Assembly (NCBI GenBank): GCA_024305745.1
Contig: JAHRBS010000014.1
Location: 1,743,501 to 1,807,500 of the forward strand
Source of the DNA: Polyporus tsugae
Lineage: Eukaryota > Basidiomycota > Agaricomycetes > Polyporales > Polyporaceae
DNA length: 64,000 nt
Reading direction: 5' to 3'
Shown here: positions 22,354 through 32,106 of the stretch, piece after piece
Position numbering within the stretch: position 1 is the stretch's first letter
Layout: every line of letters begins with the position of its first letter
Translations under genes and position numbers: made by a program
The notes under the pieces: generated by a model
What the model saw: the letters and a program-made list of their open reading frames with translations, nothing else
The model's database searches: none
What the model was told of the DNA's origin: nothing

Positions 22354-23957
22354 ATGGGCGCCTTTAGCCGGATATCCCGCGCTGCAGGCCTTTGCAACTT
22401 GCCACCGCCCCGCCTCTCTTCCTTCTACAACTCCCTACCTGAAGCACCCCGTCCGGTGCTTCCACTGCTGTACACGTGCGAGACAACAGCCCGAGCGTTT
22501 GATACAACTCCGGGAGACATGGGCTTGGGCATTGGTACGGAGCTGAGCGGTCTAACCACTGGCTTTGCAAGCGGTATGGAGGTGCGTCGTCGGCCCAAGC
22601 ACGAATGAACTCCTGCGTGAACTCAAGTGCTATTCAATAGCTCGCATGGAGACGCGCGAAAGCGTCCCCTCCGGCTATCCATCTGCGTGAGTGCATCGCA
22701 AAACTCGTTTGCGCGACGGACTCTAGCTGCGACGGCAGCAGTACTGCCTTCTCGCCATCCGAATCAGAGTCGGAAAACATCATTGGGAGCAAGAGAAAGT
22801 TCTCGGAAGAGCTTTGGGAGAGTACAGAGGGCCGCGTGAAGCGGTATGAGGAAGAACAAACTCGAGATGCCCATCCGCTCGGGCCCATTGGAGACGAAGA
22901 GGACATCGCGCTCGGCTCTCCTTCGGCCCTCGCGCACTTTCATGATTTGCTACACCACTCCACGTCGCCTATCCGCAGAGACCACATCCGCTCTCTGAGT
23001 GTGAGCTGGTCAACGGACGTCCCCTTCTCCATCGGGGACGCGATCAACCTGGTTTGTGTCCTCTCGCAGCTCTCGAACCTGGTGTCCCTTGCCGTCAACA
23101 TACCCATCCATATGCCCTTCCCGTTCGTCGATGAAATTCGCTCTGGCCTAAGCAAGGCCCTCGTTACCCGGCTCATGCTCGACGGCCTCGTCTGGGAATC
23201 GCACGCCGGCACGCGGGAGATGGCACGCCACAACCACGTCCTGCCCCCGGACTTTCTCTATGTGCTCGACAAATTCGCGGCACTCCCCAACCTGCGCGTC
23301 CTGAACACCACCCTCGGGTTCCTGACGCGTCTCCCGGAGCGCGTCTGCGCGAACATCACGAACCTCTCGGTGACCATAATCTCCGCGCAGCAGAACGAGG
23401 CCTGCGCGACCATCGAACGGAAATTTGGGAGGAGCCTTCGCAGGCTCAAGCTCACACGGCTGTTCAAACACGCGCCTGTGAGGGAGTCTCCGGTGCGGAT
23501 ATGCGCCTTGCTTGGCGCAAAGGGCCTCGAAAGCCTCGAGGTCGTAGATAGGGACATGGCGGTGAGTCTAGTTTTCTTTCCTGCTCGCGACGCATCGTGC
23601 CGGCGACTGATGCATTGAGAGCAGGGCGGTGTGTGCCGCGTGCTCGGCCCCGGCGGATCCGACCTGCTGCTGGGCACAGAAGAGGGATGCGCGGCGGCGA
23701 ACGGGTGCCCGCAGCTCCAGACCATCGTCTGGGAGCCGTCATGGATCTCACAACTGGCGGACATATACGAGATTGAGCGGGTGACGCACCTGTATGAGGA
23801 GGACTTGCTGGAGACGTTTGGGTCGCCGATCGAGCTGTACCTCCGCGTCAACGAGATGCAGGGGATACGCGTCGCTCTTGATGAAGAGGGAAGATGCCAC
23901 AGATGGCCTGGGATGCGCGTCATCGGGGAGTCGCAGCGGTGGAATGACTTGTCGTGA
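22354..23957 (+). CDS. Hypothetical lineage-specific protein, LRR-like
   Basis: I do not recognise this family. Three exons join in frame: 22354-22581, 22641-23561 and 23625-23957 (493 aa); all three junctions are phase 0 with GT-AG borders. Exon 2 opens LAWRRAKASPPAIHLRECIA, continues through a serine/acidic linker (FSPSESESENIIGSKRKF) and then shows leucine-patterned segments (HIRSLSVSWSTDVPF, LSQLSNLVSLAVNIPI, ALPNLRVLNTTLGF, LRRLKLTRLF, GLESLEVVDRDMA). These resemble the irregular repeats of fungal F-box/LRR proteins, but I see no F-box. Exon 3 carries GCPQLQTIVWEPSWISQLAD and ends ESQRWNDLS. Exon 1 has weak coding character, so the true start could lie elsewhere. It sits among F-box genes and may belong to the same expanding group. 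Confidence 0.6.
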
Positions 23958-24421
23958 GGTTTCCTGGTCGGAGCCATGCAACAACTGTTACGATACTGAC
24001 GGGTTGGGGTACTAGTCCTTATGCTCGCGTTGTGAGAGGCCATATGCCTCTATGGATAACTTATTCGAAACCTGTATGAATGTAGCACCAGATATAAAGA
24101 CAATGTCATTACTCACTGACGTGGACGTGTTTGCTGTGCCAAGTTGGCTACCATTTCTAACGGTCGTCTCCTCGAAACGCCACAAATGTTTATCTGTCAT
24201 AATTGGGTGAATTGGGTATACGTTTAGACTGGGACTCACCACCGACAACTTGAAGTTAGGCTGCGAGAAGGTTTGCAGGCTGGACTGTCGGGAGGTGTCG
24301 GCGGCCGGCGCTAGTGGGGTGGTGGCATTTGGCGAGGCTTGTCCGGGCCCACCGACGACCAGCACCTCTTGCATCCAACTGTTGCTCCTCCCACACTGTG
24401 CTTCACCATCTTGACGTTGTC
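23958..24421. other. Upstream region of the FMP46 gene
   Basis: Non-coding. A minus-strand frame of 120 codons (24012-24374) overlaps it, but its composition and lack of motifs argue against a gene. Confidence 0.35.
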
Positions 24422-25003
24422 ATGTTCAAGGCTTTTACGCGGGCCATCGTAAGTAAAGCCAAATCATCTAAAGCGCTATGTAACGAGTCCAGCAATATCT
24501 CTTAGCCTGAAATCTCCATCTTGTACGTGCTCGAAACTGGCTCCCCTCTCCTTTCCGGCTGCTGAATATGCCGCAGCCATAATCCTTCTTCCCCTGCGTC
24601 CACAAATGCTTTAAATCTCCTCCGCTCTGCTGTCTCTTCCCCGTATCCGCCTACAAAACCGTCCGCTTCACCCCTGAACTTCAACTTAGAGGTCATCGAG
24701 AACCAGCCTCCGACCGGCGACCAACTGCGGACCATCCTCTCTTACCTCCCTTCCAAGTCGCCCACTGGTCCAGCCGGCATCACAGACCCGCCCACCGCCG
24801 AAGCGGTTCTCTCCTCGCACCCCACCGTGGACAGCCGTCCCCAGAACCCGGACGACGTCGTTGCTCTGGCATCCAAGAATCCCAATGCACTCAAGTGGCC
24901 CATCGTCGTGGATTGGCATAATGGGAGGGCGGCGGTCGGAGACATCGGTGGCGTGAAACAGCTGTTGGAAGAGTTGAGGAAGAAGAGAGACGGCGAGGCT
25001 TGA
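24422..25003 (+). CDS. FMP46: Fmp46-type thioredoxin-fold protein (DUF1687)
   Basis: Found only by splicing: exon 1 24422-24448 (MFKAFTRAI), exon 2 24506-24522 (17 nt, PEISI plus two bases) and exon 3 24577-25003. The joined start reads MFKAFTRAIPEISIFHNPSS, followed by PASTNALNLLRSAV. The conserved centre is NFNLEVIENQPPTGDQLRTI, then LSYLP. The C-terminal part is KWPIVVDWHNGRAAVGDIGG followed by VKQLLEELRKKRDGEA. This matches the fungal mitochondrial Fmp46/DUF1687 family, annotated as putative redox proteins with a thioredoxin-like fold; biochemical function is not established. The predicted 156 residues contain no cysteine, which argues against dithiol chemistry here. The microexon makes the gene easy to miss. 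Confidence 0.85.
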
Positions 25004-25703
25004 TGATTCAATGCGTATGTGCTCTTTTCCCGTGTACCACGTCCATACCCTTGTATTCAATGTTGTCATCCCGCTCTCTGGGCCCGTTGGCTGTACCGTT
25101 TCAAACACTCTCTTTTCCCACCCTCTTTACTCCTGATTCTAGTCCCATGTGTCATTCCGGCGCTGGGGGCACAGGATGGATCCGCACGGAAGCTCACTCG
25201 CATAGTGTACGTTTATCATCGTATGATAGTCTTAGTAGAGAGCTGATTAGTGTCTTCGCAGTCATAGCTCCGGTCTAGGCTGCCTCGCCCTCTCCCGACG
25301 AATACGGACCGCGCCCTACTTTCATTCAATTTGTGGCATTGCTCCACTGCGGCATCTCTCACGGGCGTCGATGAAGACGCCAGCTCGGCCATGGCCTCCG
25401 TGGTGCGTCTTGCTCCTCGACGTCTCAACAGCACCTGTTGGCTCACTGATCGGTTTGGCAGACTCGGTATTGGAACTACTTAGGTTCTCTTCTATGGACG
25501 ACGGAATCTGTTCTCGGTTCGGCCCATCGCGGATGGGATAGTTCTGAGAGACGCAGAGGATTTTCCGGCTTTGACGGAGCATATCACCAAGATGCGACCA
25601 GCCGCCGGCTTCCTTGGGTGTTATGCCGTAAGTCTCACTCCGTGCAGTACATAGCCACCTAAGATCTGATCTACTTAATCATCCCTTTCTTTAGACACTT
25701 CCC
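25004..25703. other. Intergenic upstream of the DUF6533 gene
   Basis: The first 200 bases are probably the FMP46 3' UTR. The rest has no supported gene, though extra 5' exons of the DUF6533 gene cannot be excluded (GTAAGT donors occur near 25627). Confidence 0.3.
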
Positions 25704-27468
25704 ATGTCTGTGCTCGTCTCTGCAGCGGATCCAAGTCCCACCTCCAGCTTCATGTCAGACTCGACTGCTATTATCGCATATGACATCGAACAGGAGTTAA
25801 ATAGAATGCTGTGAGTAGCACCCACCTTTCGCATGCTATCGTACTCAGGCCATCACCTCGCGCAGCATACCTGTTTGGTACTATATGGATGTAGCCTGTA
25901 TTAGTGAGTTCGTTCAACGGACTGCTAGGAGAGTTGGCTGTCTGATTTCTTTGTTGCGAAGCCCTGACGCTGTACGAGCACCTGCTGAGCTTCGAAGGTG
26001 AACGCCGGGTCATTTGGGGCCGCAAACTCAACCTTCCCAACATCCTATTCCTCCTTAATCGCTATCTACTGGTGTTATTTTCGCTGTCCTTAGTTCTTTG
26101 GGGTCTAGTCGAGCCTTGGGGATCGGACAAGGTGGGGTCTTTGGGATAATCCATCCACTGCCCATTACTGAGATTGATTGTAGATGTACGTATGGACTCC
26201 GAGATGGTTCCGTTTTTATGCGCTTAGATGACTCTTGAATGCGACAAGGTGCCAAATGTCAGGAATTTTTAACTACCTGGTCAACATCCTCATCGTGCTC
26301 GTTGGCGGAGGTCAGTGCCCTTCCTATGTGACGCTGCGTGAAGCTTATCCGCTGTTTAGTCTTCAGCTCCCTGAGGATACACGCCATTAATGGTCAGAGG
26401 TGGCCCTGGACGTCTCTAGTGTTGGTGCTAACTTGCGGCTCCGCACCGTTCTACCTCGTAAGTTCTAGGCGCCATACATCGCTGTTTCGATCTCACAACC
26501 CGACCAGGCTGGTCTGCTTGTGACGACATTCCATTCTTACAAAGGAGCTGGCCTGCCCATCGCTCGTGGTTGCTATGAAGCAACACCTCACCTTGAATAC
26601 GCGTCGTGGAATTGGTTTGCATCCACCTGTCTTCTGGCCCTCATCACGTCTTCTGACTTCACCGCCATGCAGGGGTATGCGCAACACTTTCGTTAGAACG
26701 GGCTGTAACTGAGTGACCTGTCCCCGCTCACCAGGGGCAGTTGCTGTACAGGCCTGCGGTTGTGTAGGCAGTGCGATCGATCTCGGCATTACTTGGTATA
26801 GGACGAAAGATATCATCTCCGTCGTGCGGACGAGGACGAAGCCTTCGTTGGCCTCCTCGATGCTTCAAAGCGGTACGTCGTATCCATCCTCTGCTCTGGG
26901 TGTCCATGTCCTAACCAGTTCATTCGTTTTAGGTGTCGTGTACTGCCTGTAATTTCATCTCACTGAATCCCCCGCTATGAAACTAAGCTAGCGCGATCGT
27001 TGCCTAGAGTCGCTCTGATTTTCAATATCATTCAATTCTACTTCTTTGTGACGGTACGTCCTTTCGCAGCGCTGCACTGCATTGGACTCGAGCTGAGATA
27101 CTGCACACCCAGCACGCCATGTCCTTGGCGAAGTTCTCGGTCACGTACGTTTGCAACCACCGTCCTTCCCACTCTCGGACCCCGAGCGTTGACAGAAACG
27201 TTCGGAATCGCGCAGTATCGACTCGATCCTTATGTCGCGTTTTATCCTCAATCTCCGTTTGCTCGACGGCCGAGACCCAGCATTCGAGATGAGCACCGCC
27301 TCTGGGCTTCCGACACTCGTGTCCCGCTGTCCCGGTCAAATTGGGGGCATGTCTGCGCTGTCTTTGGCCAATCTCGGGGCCCCACTGGACTTCAATGGGG
27401 AGCCTGACGAGGAGGACCAGGACCAGGACGAACTACATTTACTGGATGTGATCTCGAGCAGGAATTAA
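25704..27468 (+). CDS. DUF6533-domain multi-pass membrane protein
   Basis: A seven-helix-like membrane protein of a family greatly expanded in Agaricomycetes; function unknown. Candidate start MSVLVSAADPSPTSSFMSDS at 25704. The diagnostic DUF6533 block is TLYEHLLSFEGERRVIWGRK, then LNLPNILFLLNRYLLVLFSL. Next come CQMSGIFNYLVNILIVLVGG joined to VFSSLRIHAINGQRWPW, and later a helix before GSAIDLGITWYRTKDIISVV, the family-typical cytoplasmic loop. Near the C-terminus are SRFILNLRLLDG and LSLANLGAPLDF, ending LLDVISSRN with the stop at 27468. About nine short introns are needed. I fixed those around 25798-25853, 25911-25960 and 26310-26356; those in the 3' half are approximate. No frame damage is obvious. 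Confidence 0.78.
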
Positions 27469-28052
27469 AGTATTTGTTGTGAGTAGCATGCTCGCGTTCC
27501 GCACGCTATTAGTCCGCACGTGTAAGTACCGACACCCCCTCAGTGCGTGGATCTCGAGGTCGAATGACGGCCTCGAGCGCGCGATTGTCCCTGGAGAAGG
27601 TCTCATGAGATTGGAGTCTCGGAGCTTACGCCCGCCGTTATGCGATGGACGAGGGGAGGGCAAAGAGTCATGGTTCCCCGAACGCAGCAGTCAACTCGCC
27701 TTCGATGCCAGTTTCTAGGCTGATGAGGGAGCTCGGACCAAAAACCATGCTTCCATCCCCATTGTCCAATCTTCTAAGGTGAAAGAGAAAGTTGATGAGA
27801 GGCAAGCGGCAGCGGCGCCAGAGTGCCAGATATTTAAGAGGGTGGGACGCGAGGTTTGTGCTCGGAATTAATGTCGTGAAAACGGCGGGGCAACAAGATT
27901 AATACTAGCGGCTCTGACTGAAATCTACACGTACATGTACATACTGAAACGAGGATGCTCGTTGAGACCATATAGCACTTCCCTTGCAACCGACATGTGA
28001 CAACTATTCAAAACGTAGGTCCGAGAGACCAACACTGTTGATCGCATGGACG
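27469..28052. other. Convergent intergenic region
   Basis: Between the 3' ends of the DUF6533 gene (plus) and F-box gene D (minus). No gene recognised; probably 3' UTRs. Confidence 0.4.
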
Positions 28053-29753
28053 CTAGTGGTGGTCACGCTCTGAAGCGATGGCGTAAATGTGCGCAAGAAC
28101 CTTCCTCCCATCGATATCCCGATGATGAGACGCCGCCGCTTTCGGGCGAGAAACAAACTTGTCCCACCAGCGTTTGTACTGCTCCGTATCCAGCACCGGG
28201 AACAGCTCGAGCAAGTACCTGGCGAACGCCTGGGCGTGCTCGTCTGCGAAGCCGCCTTTTCCATATTCGGGGTGGATGCACTGACCGTTGACCCACAGCC
28301 GCCGAAGCGGGGTCGAGTGGTCGAGAGGCGCGGGGATCAAGTGCACGCCGACCGCGGGGCAGCGGATGTTGTGAGCCACGAGCTCCTTGAGGTTCGGGCA
28401 GTGCGCGTGTATGTGGTAGAGGGCATGGATCGAGAGCGCGCTGGTGTCCGGGGAGGAGGGGGAGAGGTCGTCGAACGAGAGGTACTCAAGCTTCGGCCAT
28501 GCGCGGACGAGTGCCTCGACATCGGTGTCCTCCATTCGTGGGCTGAACTCTTCGCTGTAGAATTTGAAGGAATGGATTTCGCGGAGGGGTAAAATGGGGA
28601 GAACCAGGTCGCGGAGGTTGATAGGAGTGCTCCCAGTCTGCGACCCGCTGATGTAAAGGATGAGGCTACGGAGGCTGCCAGAGGGAGCAGCGTCGTAGAA
28701 GGTTTTCAGGACATCTTCAATCTCCGCCGCCGCATCGAGAGAAGGTTCGATGTCTATTGTTGCAGACTCGAGGACTTGGAAGCGAACAAGATTGAAGAGG
28801 CCAACAAGAGCAGGTCCAGTTCCTGTGACAGACAGCTTGCGGAGATCGTGGACGAAGATCGGTGAGGAAGGTGCGTTCCATGGTCCAGGGACATCGAGAA
28901 TGCTGAGGGAAGTGAGGTTTGGCTTCGCAACGAGATCTAGAAAGGTTGCTGGTCCTGAGATTCTATGTATTTGGATCTCGAGCAATCGGTCAAAACAGAG
29001 GAGCTCCCGGACGAGGCGCGGCCCCACGTCCAGGTTTTCGCCATCCCAGACTATTGTGTTGATGACAATCTTCTCCAGATATGGGGAGGACTCGCGCAGT
29101 CTGCGAAGGAGTAAGGCGTGCGCCATGTCGTCAGTCTGTCCTGCAAGGGAGAAGGTCGCACAACGGAGTGTCGAGGTGAAGAACGGAATGAGGGAACCAT
29201 CCGTTGGGACTCTCCTTGTCCACTGCATCGAATGTAACAGGGGGAGAACAGTCTTCCCCCCATTCTGCATGAGAACAGTCTGGATGAGGAGGAGCTGGGC
29301 AGCGTTGATCTCTTGCGAGTCGTGGGTGCAGACCGCGATATCACGGACACGGGTAGTGTGCCACAGAAACCGATCCCATATCATAGGATTGTCGTATAAC
29401 CGCGTCGAGATGACCTGCCATATTACATGAGTGACCGTTGTAAGTGTCAAAGGAGTCCGTATGCTTACCTCGAGGAGGTAGACCCATACTTTATCCCAGC
29501 TGTCGGAGTAGCCCACACATTTAGCGTCTGGCGGGGCCAACAGCTGCCACAAGGGAATCAACGTATCCAAATTTCTCCATAGTAGTCGGATGGCAGGCTC
29601 GTGGAACGTGCGGCAGACTGTCGCGCATCGTGCCAAATGGCTATCCCCCCTTGTCAGCCTGCCTAGCAGTGGCGCGGGCACAAAGGTGAATATGCAGTGG
29701 AGCAGATCGGAGTTGGTGAGGACCAGGGTGGACGCTGAGCGAAGGTTCGCCAT
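28053..29753 (-). CDS. F-box/LRR-like protein, paralogue D (intact)
   Basis: The best-preserved member of the first F-box family here and my reference for the others. Start MANLRSASTLVLTNSDLLHC. F-box region: LVLTNSDLLHCIFTFVPAPL and ATVCRTFHEPAIRLLWRNL. Body landmarks: LYDNPMIWDRFLWHT, MQNGGKTVLPLLHSMQW, LLRRLRESSPYLEKIVI, DLRKLSVTGTGPALVGLFNL, NLRDLVLPILPLREIHSF, AWPKLEYLSF and CPAVGVHLIPAPL. The C-terminus is LFPVLDTEQYKRWWDKF then AHIYAIASERDHH. One intron at 29415-29468 is 54 nt without an in-frame stop, so the spliced protein has 548 residues and the unspliced one 566. Expected role: SCF ubiquitin-ligase adaptor with an unknown target. It lies head to head with the second-family F-box gene at 30253, with 499 bp between the starts. 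Confidence 0.82.
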   Translation of the reverse strand: MANLRSASTLVLTNSDLLHCIFTFVPAPLLGRLTRGDSHLARCATVCRTFHEPAIRLLWRNLDTLIPLWQLLAPPDAKCVGYSDSWDKVWVYLLEVSIRTPLTLTTVTHVIWQVISTRLYDNPMIWDRFLWHTTRVRDIAVCTHDSQEINAAQLLLIQTVLMQNGGKTVLPLLHSMQWTRRVPTDGSLIPFFTSTLRCATFSLAGQTDDMAHALLLRRLRESSPYLEKIVINTIVWDGENLDVGPRLVRELLCFDRLLEIQIHRISGPATFLDLVAKPNLTSLSILDVPGPWNAPSSPIFVHDLRKLSVTGTGPALVGLFNLVRFQVLESATIDIEPSLDAAAEIEDVLKTFYDAAPSGSLRSLILYISGSQTGSTPINLRDLVLPILPLREIHSFKFYSEEFSPRMEDTDVEALVRAWPKLEYLSFDDLSPSSPDTSALSIHALYHIHAHCPNLKELVAHNIRCPAVGVHLIPAPLDHSTPLRRLWVNGQCIHPEYGKGGFADEHAQAFARYLLELFPVLDTEQYKRWWDKFVSRPKAAASHHRDIDGRKVLAHIYAIASERDHH

Positions 29754-30252
29754 GATTATGTGCCAGTGAACGACCTGGTCTGTGATGCACCTAACCGCGA
29801 GTGCAGGTCTCGAGTACTAGGCGATGGAGCGTGTCAAGGACTAGTACTGAAATCAACTGGCACGCGCAGTAAGTAGTAGTAAGTTACTGCGGCTTGGCAC
29901 AGTGACCGGGCCGACATCCGGCCCGACTCATGCACACGGGTGCCGGGCTACATTGGTGGCAACTTCTTCTCGTACTTGATACTGTACTGCCAACATCACA
30001 GTGGCGGTCATCTCGATATCGACGATAGGTAGGTACCGCTTCCCTTGAAAACATGCAGTCAAGAGAATTACGATATTTCGGGCTTGGTTGCAGTAGCAGG
30101 GTAGCCAGTCTGGGCTTCGAACCTCAGCAGGCTGGCAGTGTCATTCGCGCGCATCAGCACCACCAGTGATCACAACCCTGATGTTCTTGCTGATATCCTC
30201 GGTTTTACGTTCTTCTGCACATCTCATGAACGCACCCGGCTTGCAGACTGCA
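29754..30252. promoter_or_regulatory. Shared divergent promoter region of F-box pair D/F1
   Basis: 499 bp separate the two start codons. A strong inverted repeat, CGGGCC-GACAT-CCGGCCCG, lies at about 29906-29925; a similar one occurs in the divergent pair at 61113-61133. No TATA box is clear on either side. That this acts as a bidirectional promoter is inference from layout. Confidence 0.4.
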
Positions 30253-32106
30253 ATGGAAATTATTTTGCTGCCGTCAGAACTCCTCGTGAAGATCCTCATT
30301 GACCTGGATTTTCGGAACCTCCTTCGCTGCCGCGAGGTAATTGACCTCCCGTATGCAACCCATTTCGCCCTTCATTGACCCAAGACGTTTTCGTTTTGGT
30401 CGCACAGGTCTGCACCAGGTTCAAAACTGCCATCGATGAAGATCTCCGTGCCCAGTACAAACTAGAGCTCGCCATCGCCGGCATGAAAGATGGTCCGCCG
30501 AGCGCGCTCACAACCGCCGAACGCCTCTCCAGCCTCCGCGCCCACCAGGACGCGTGGAACAAGTTCGCATGGACCGCAAAGGAGGACGTCCGAATGCACA
30601 AGGGCGATGTGTGGGAGTTATATGGCAACGTCCTCGCCCAATCGGAGGGCAACAGGACGCTTCACTTCAAGCAGATTCCGTCCGCGATCCGGGGGATCGA
30701 GGGCACCGAGTGGGTCATTCCTGATGTGGGCTGCGACATTACGGAGATCGGCATGGATCCCGCGCAGGACTTGCTGATTGTAATCGAGGACTTTTGGGAC
30801 CGGTGTGTTTGACGCATATCTGTCCGTTCATTTGGCCTTTCTAACGTCCGACATTGCTAGTTCTCAACTGACGTGCCGCGTACATTTGAGAGCTCTCTCG
30901 ACGGGTGCACCTCACCCTGATGGACCTACGACGGCCATATTAACACACAAGCCGAAACCGGGTGGCTACTCATATTCAATTCAGATATCGGAGGAGTATC
31001 TGGGCATTGTTATGATGTGCGAGAACAACAAGGAGCTCCTGATTTGGGAGTGGAAAGTCGGCACACTACGCTGGGTATGTCTTCCTCCGTGCCCCAATGA
31101 CCGAGTACCTTCACTCACGCCCCGTGATCTACCACCAGCACGTCACCGGGCCCGATTTACTCTCCTGGGCGTTCTTGACCTCGCGTTTCCTCCTTATTGC
31201 TCACGGCGGCTCTGAGTTCGACGAAGAGAACACGACCATTCAAGAGCCCAGCCGGCCGCACTTCGTCGTTATCGACCTCGAGTCCCTGCCGTCCTCCAAC
31301 CCCGTCACGCTCTCAGAAGTCGATTACGTCTGCGCCTTCCACTACCCGCCCCTCGAGGACAACATCGAAGTCCTCGATGTGCTCATCCAGTGCTACCCTG
31401 GGCCGGACTGGTGCCCTAGACCCGCGCTCAGCATCCCGTTCTCGGTCTCGTGCGAGGACCGCCTCTTCGTGATCACCCTCTGGGTGATCGCGGGCGACGA
31501 TGAAATCGGCGTGCTCTTGCTCGTACCTGCGTCGACGTTCCTCCGTGCTCTCGCCACACTCGCTCCAGGAGAGACACGTCGCAAGTTCGTGTGGGCCGAG
31601 TGGGGTCCGCGCGGGTCGCGGCTCATGCGGGAACCAAGGATAGATACGTCCATGGAGGTGCGCTACGTGTACGGAACGACGTTCGCGACCGCAGAGGCAG
31701 ACGTGGACACGCGCGCTTGGCGGTTGCGAGAGTTCGTGATCACGCGCGACTTCAACCAGCTCGCGATCCGTCGGGCGGTCGGCGGGGCGGGAGGGAAAGA
31801 CTCCGGGGATGAGTGGCAGGACGTCCGAGTCGTGACGGACACGACCGTGTTCGAGCCGGCTGATGTGTTCCAGGAGGAGGTGACGACCGCGCTGCCGTAC
31901 ATCCAGAGGGTTATCGTGCCGTTCCAGCCGACGGAGGAGGATGGGGAGTTTAATGCGGTGATGCTGGCAGAGGACGCGTTGGTGTTGGTGTCGAGTGTGA
32001 GTGCAGACTTTTTGCGTGCTTGGACTGGGTGCTGATCCGTGCCGATGCTTCCTTTCTGCTGTAGACATGGCAATCATGGTTTCGGTGTCGCATCCTGTCA
32101 TTCTGA
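30253..32106 (+). CDS. F-box protein, second family, copy F1 (intact)
   Basis: Five exons: 30253-30336, 30408-30802, 30861-31074, 31139-31996 and 32065-32106 (530 aa). I chose Met 30253 (MEIILLPSELLVKILIDLDF) because copies at 58150 and 61037 begin at the same place (MELM.LPSE); Met 30226 is an alternative. The F-box is LLPSELLVKILIDLDFRNLL then RCREVCTRF. The remainder looks like a beta-propeller or similar beta-rich target-binding domain, with WNKFAWTAKEDV, FKQIPSAIRGIEGTEWVIPD, GGYSYSIQISEEYLGIVMM, SWAFLTSRFLLIAHGGSEFD, HFVVIDLESLPSSNP, FVWAEWGPRGSRLM and MLAEDALVLVSS. A separate 42-nt last exon encodes the tail ending FRCRILSF, conserved in the other copies. Likely SCF adaptor; target unknown. 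Confidence 0.8.
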
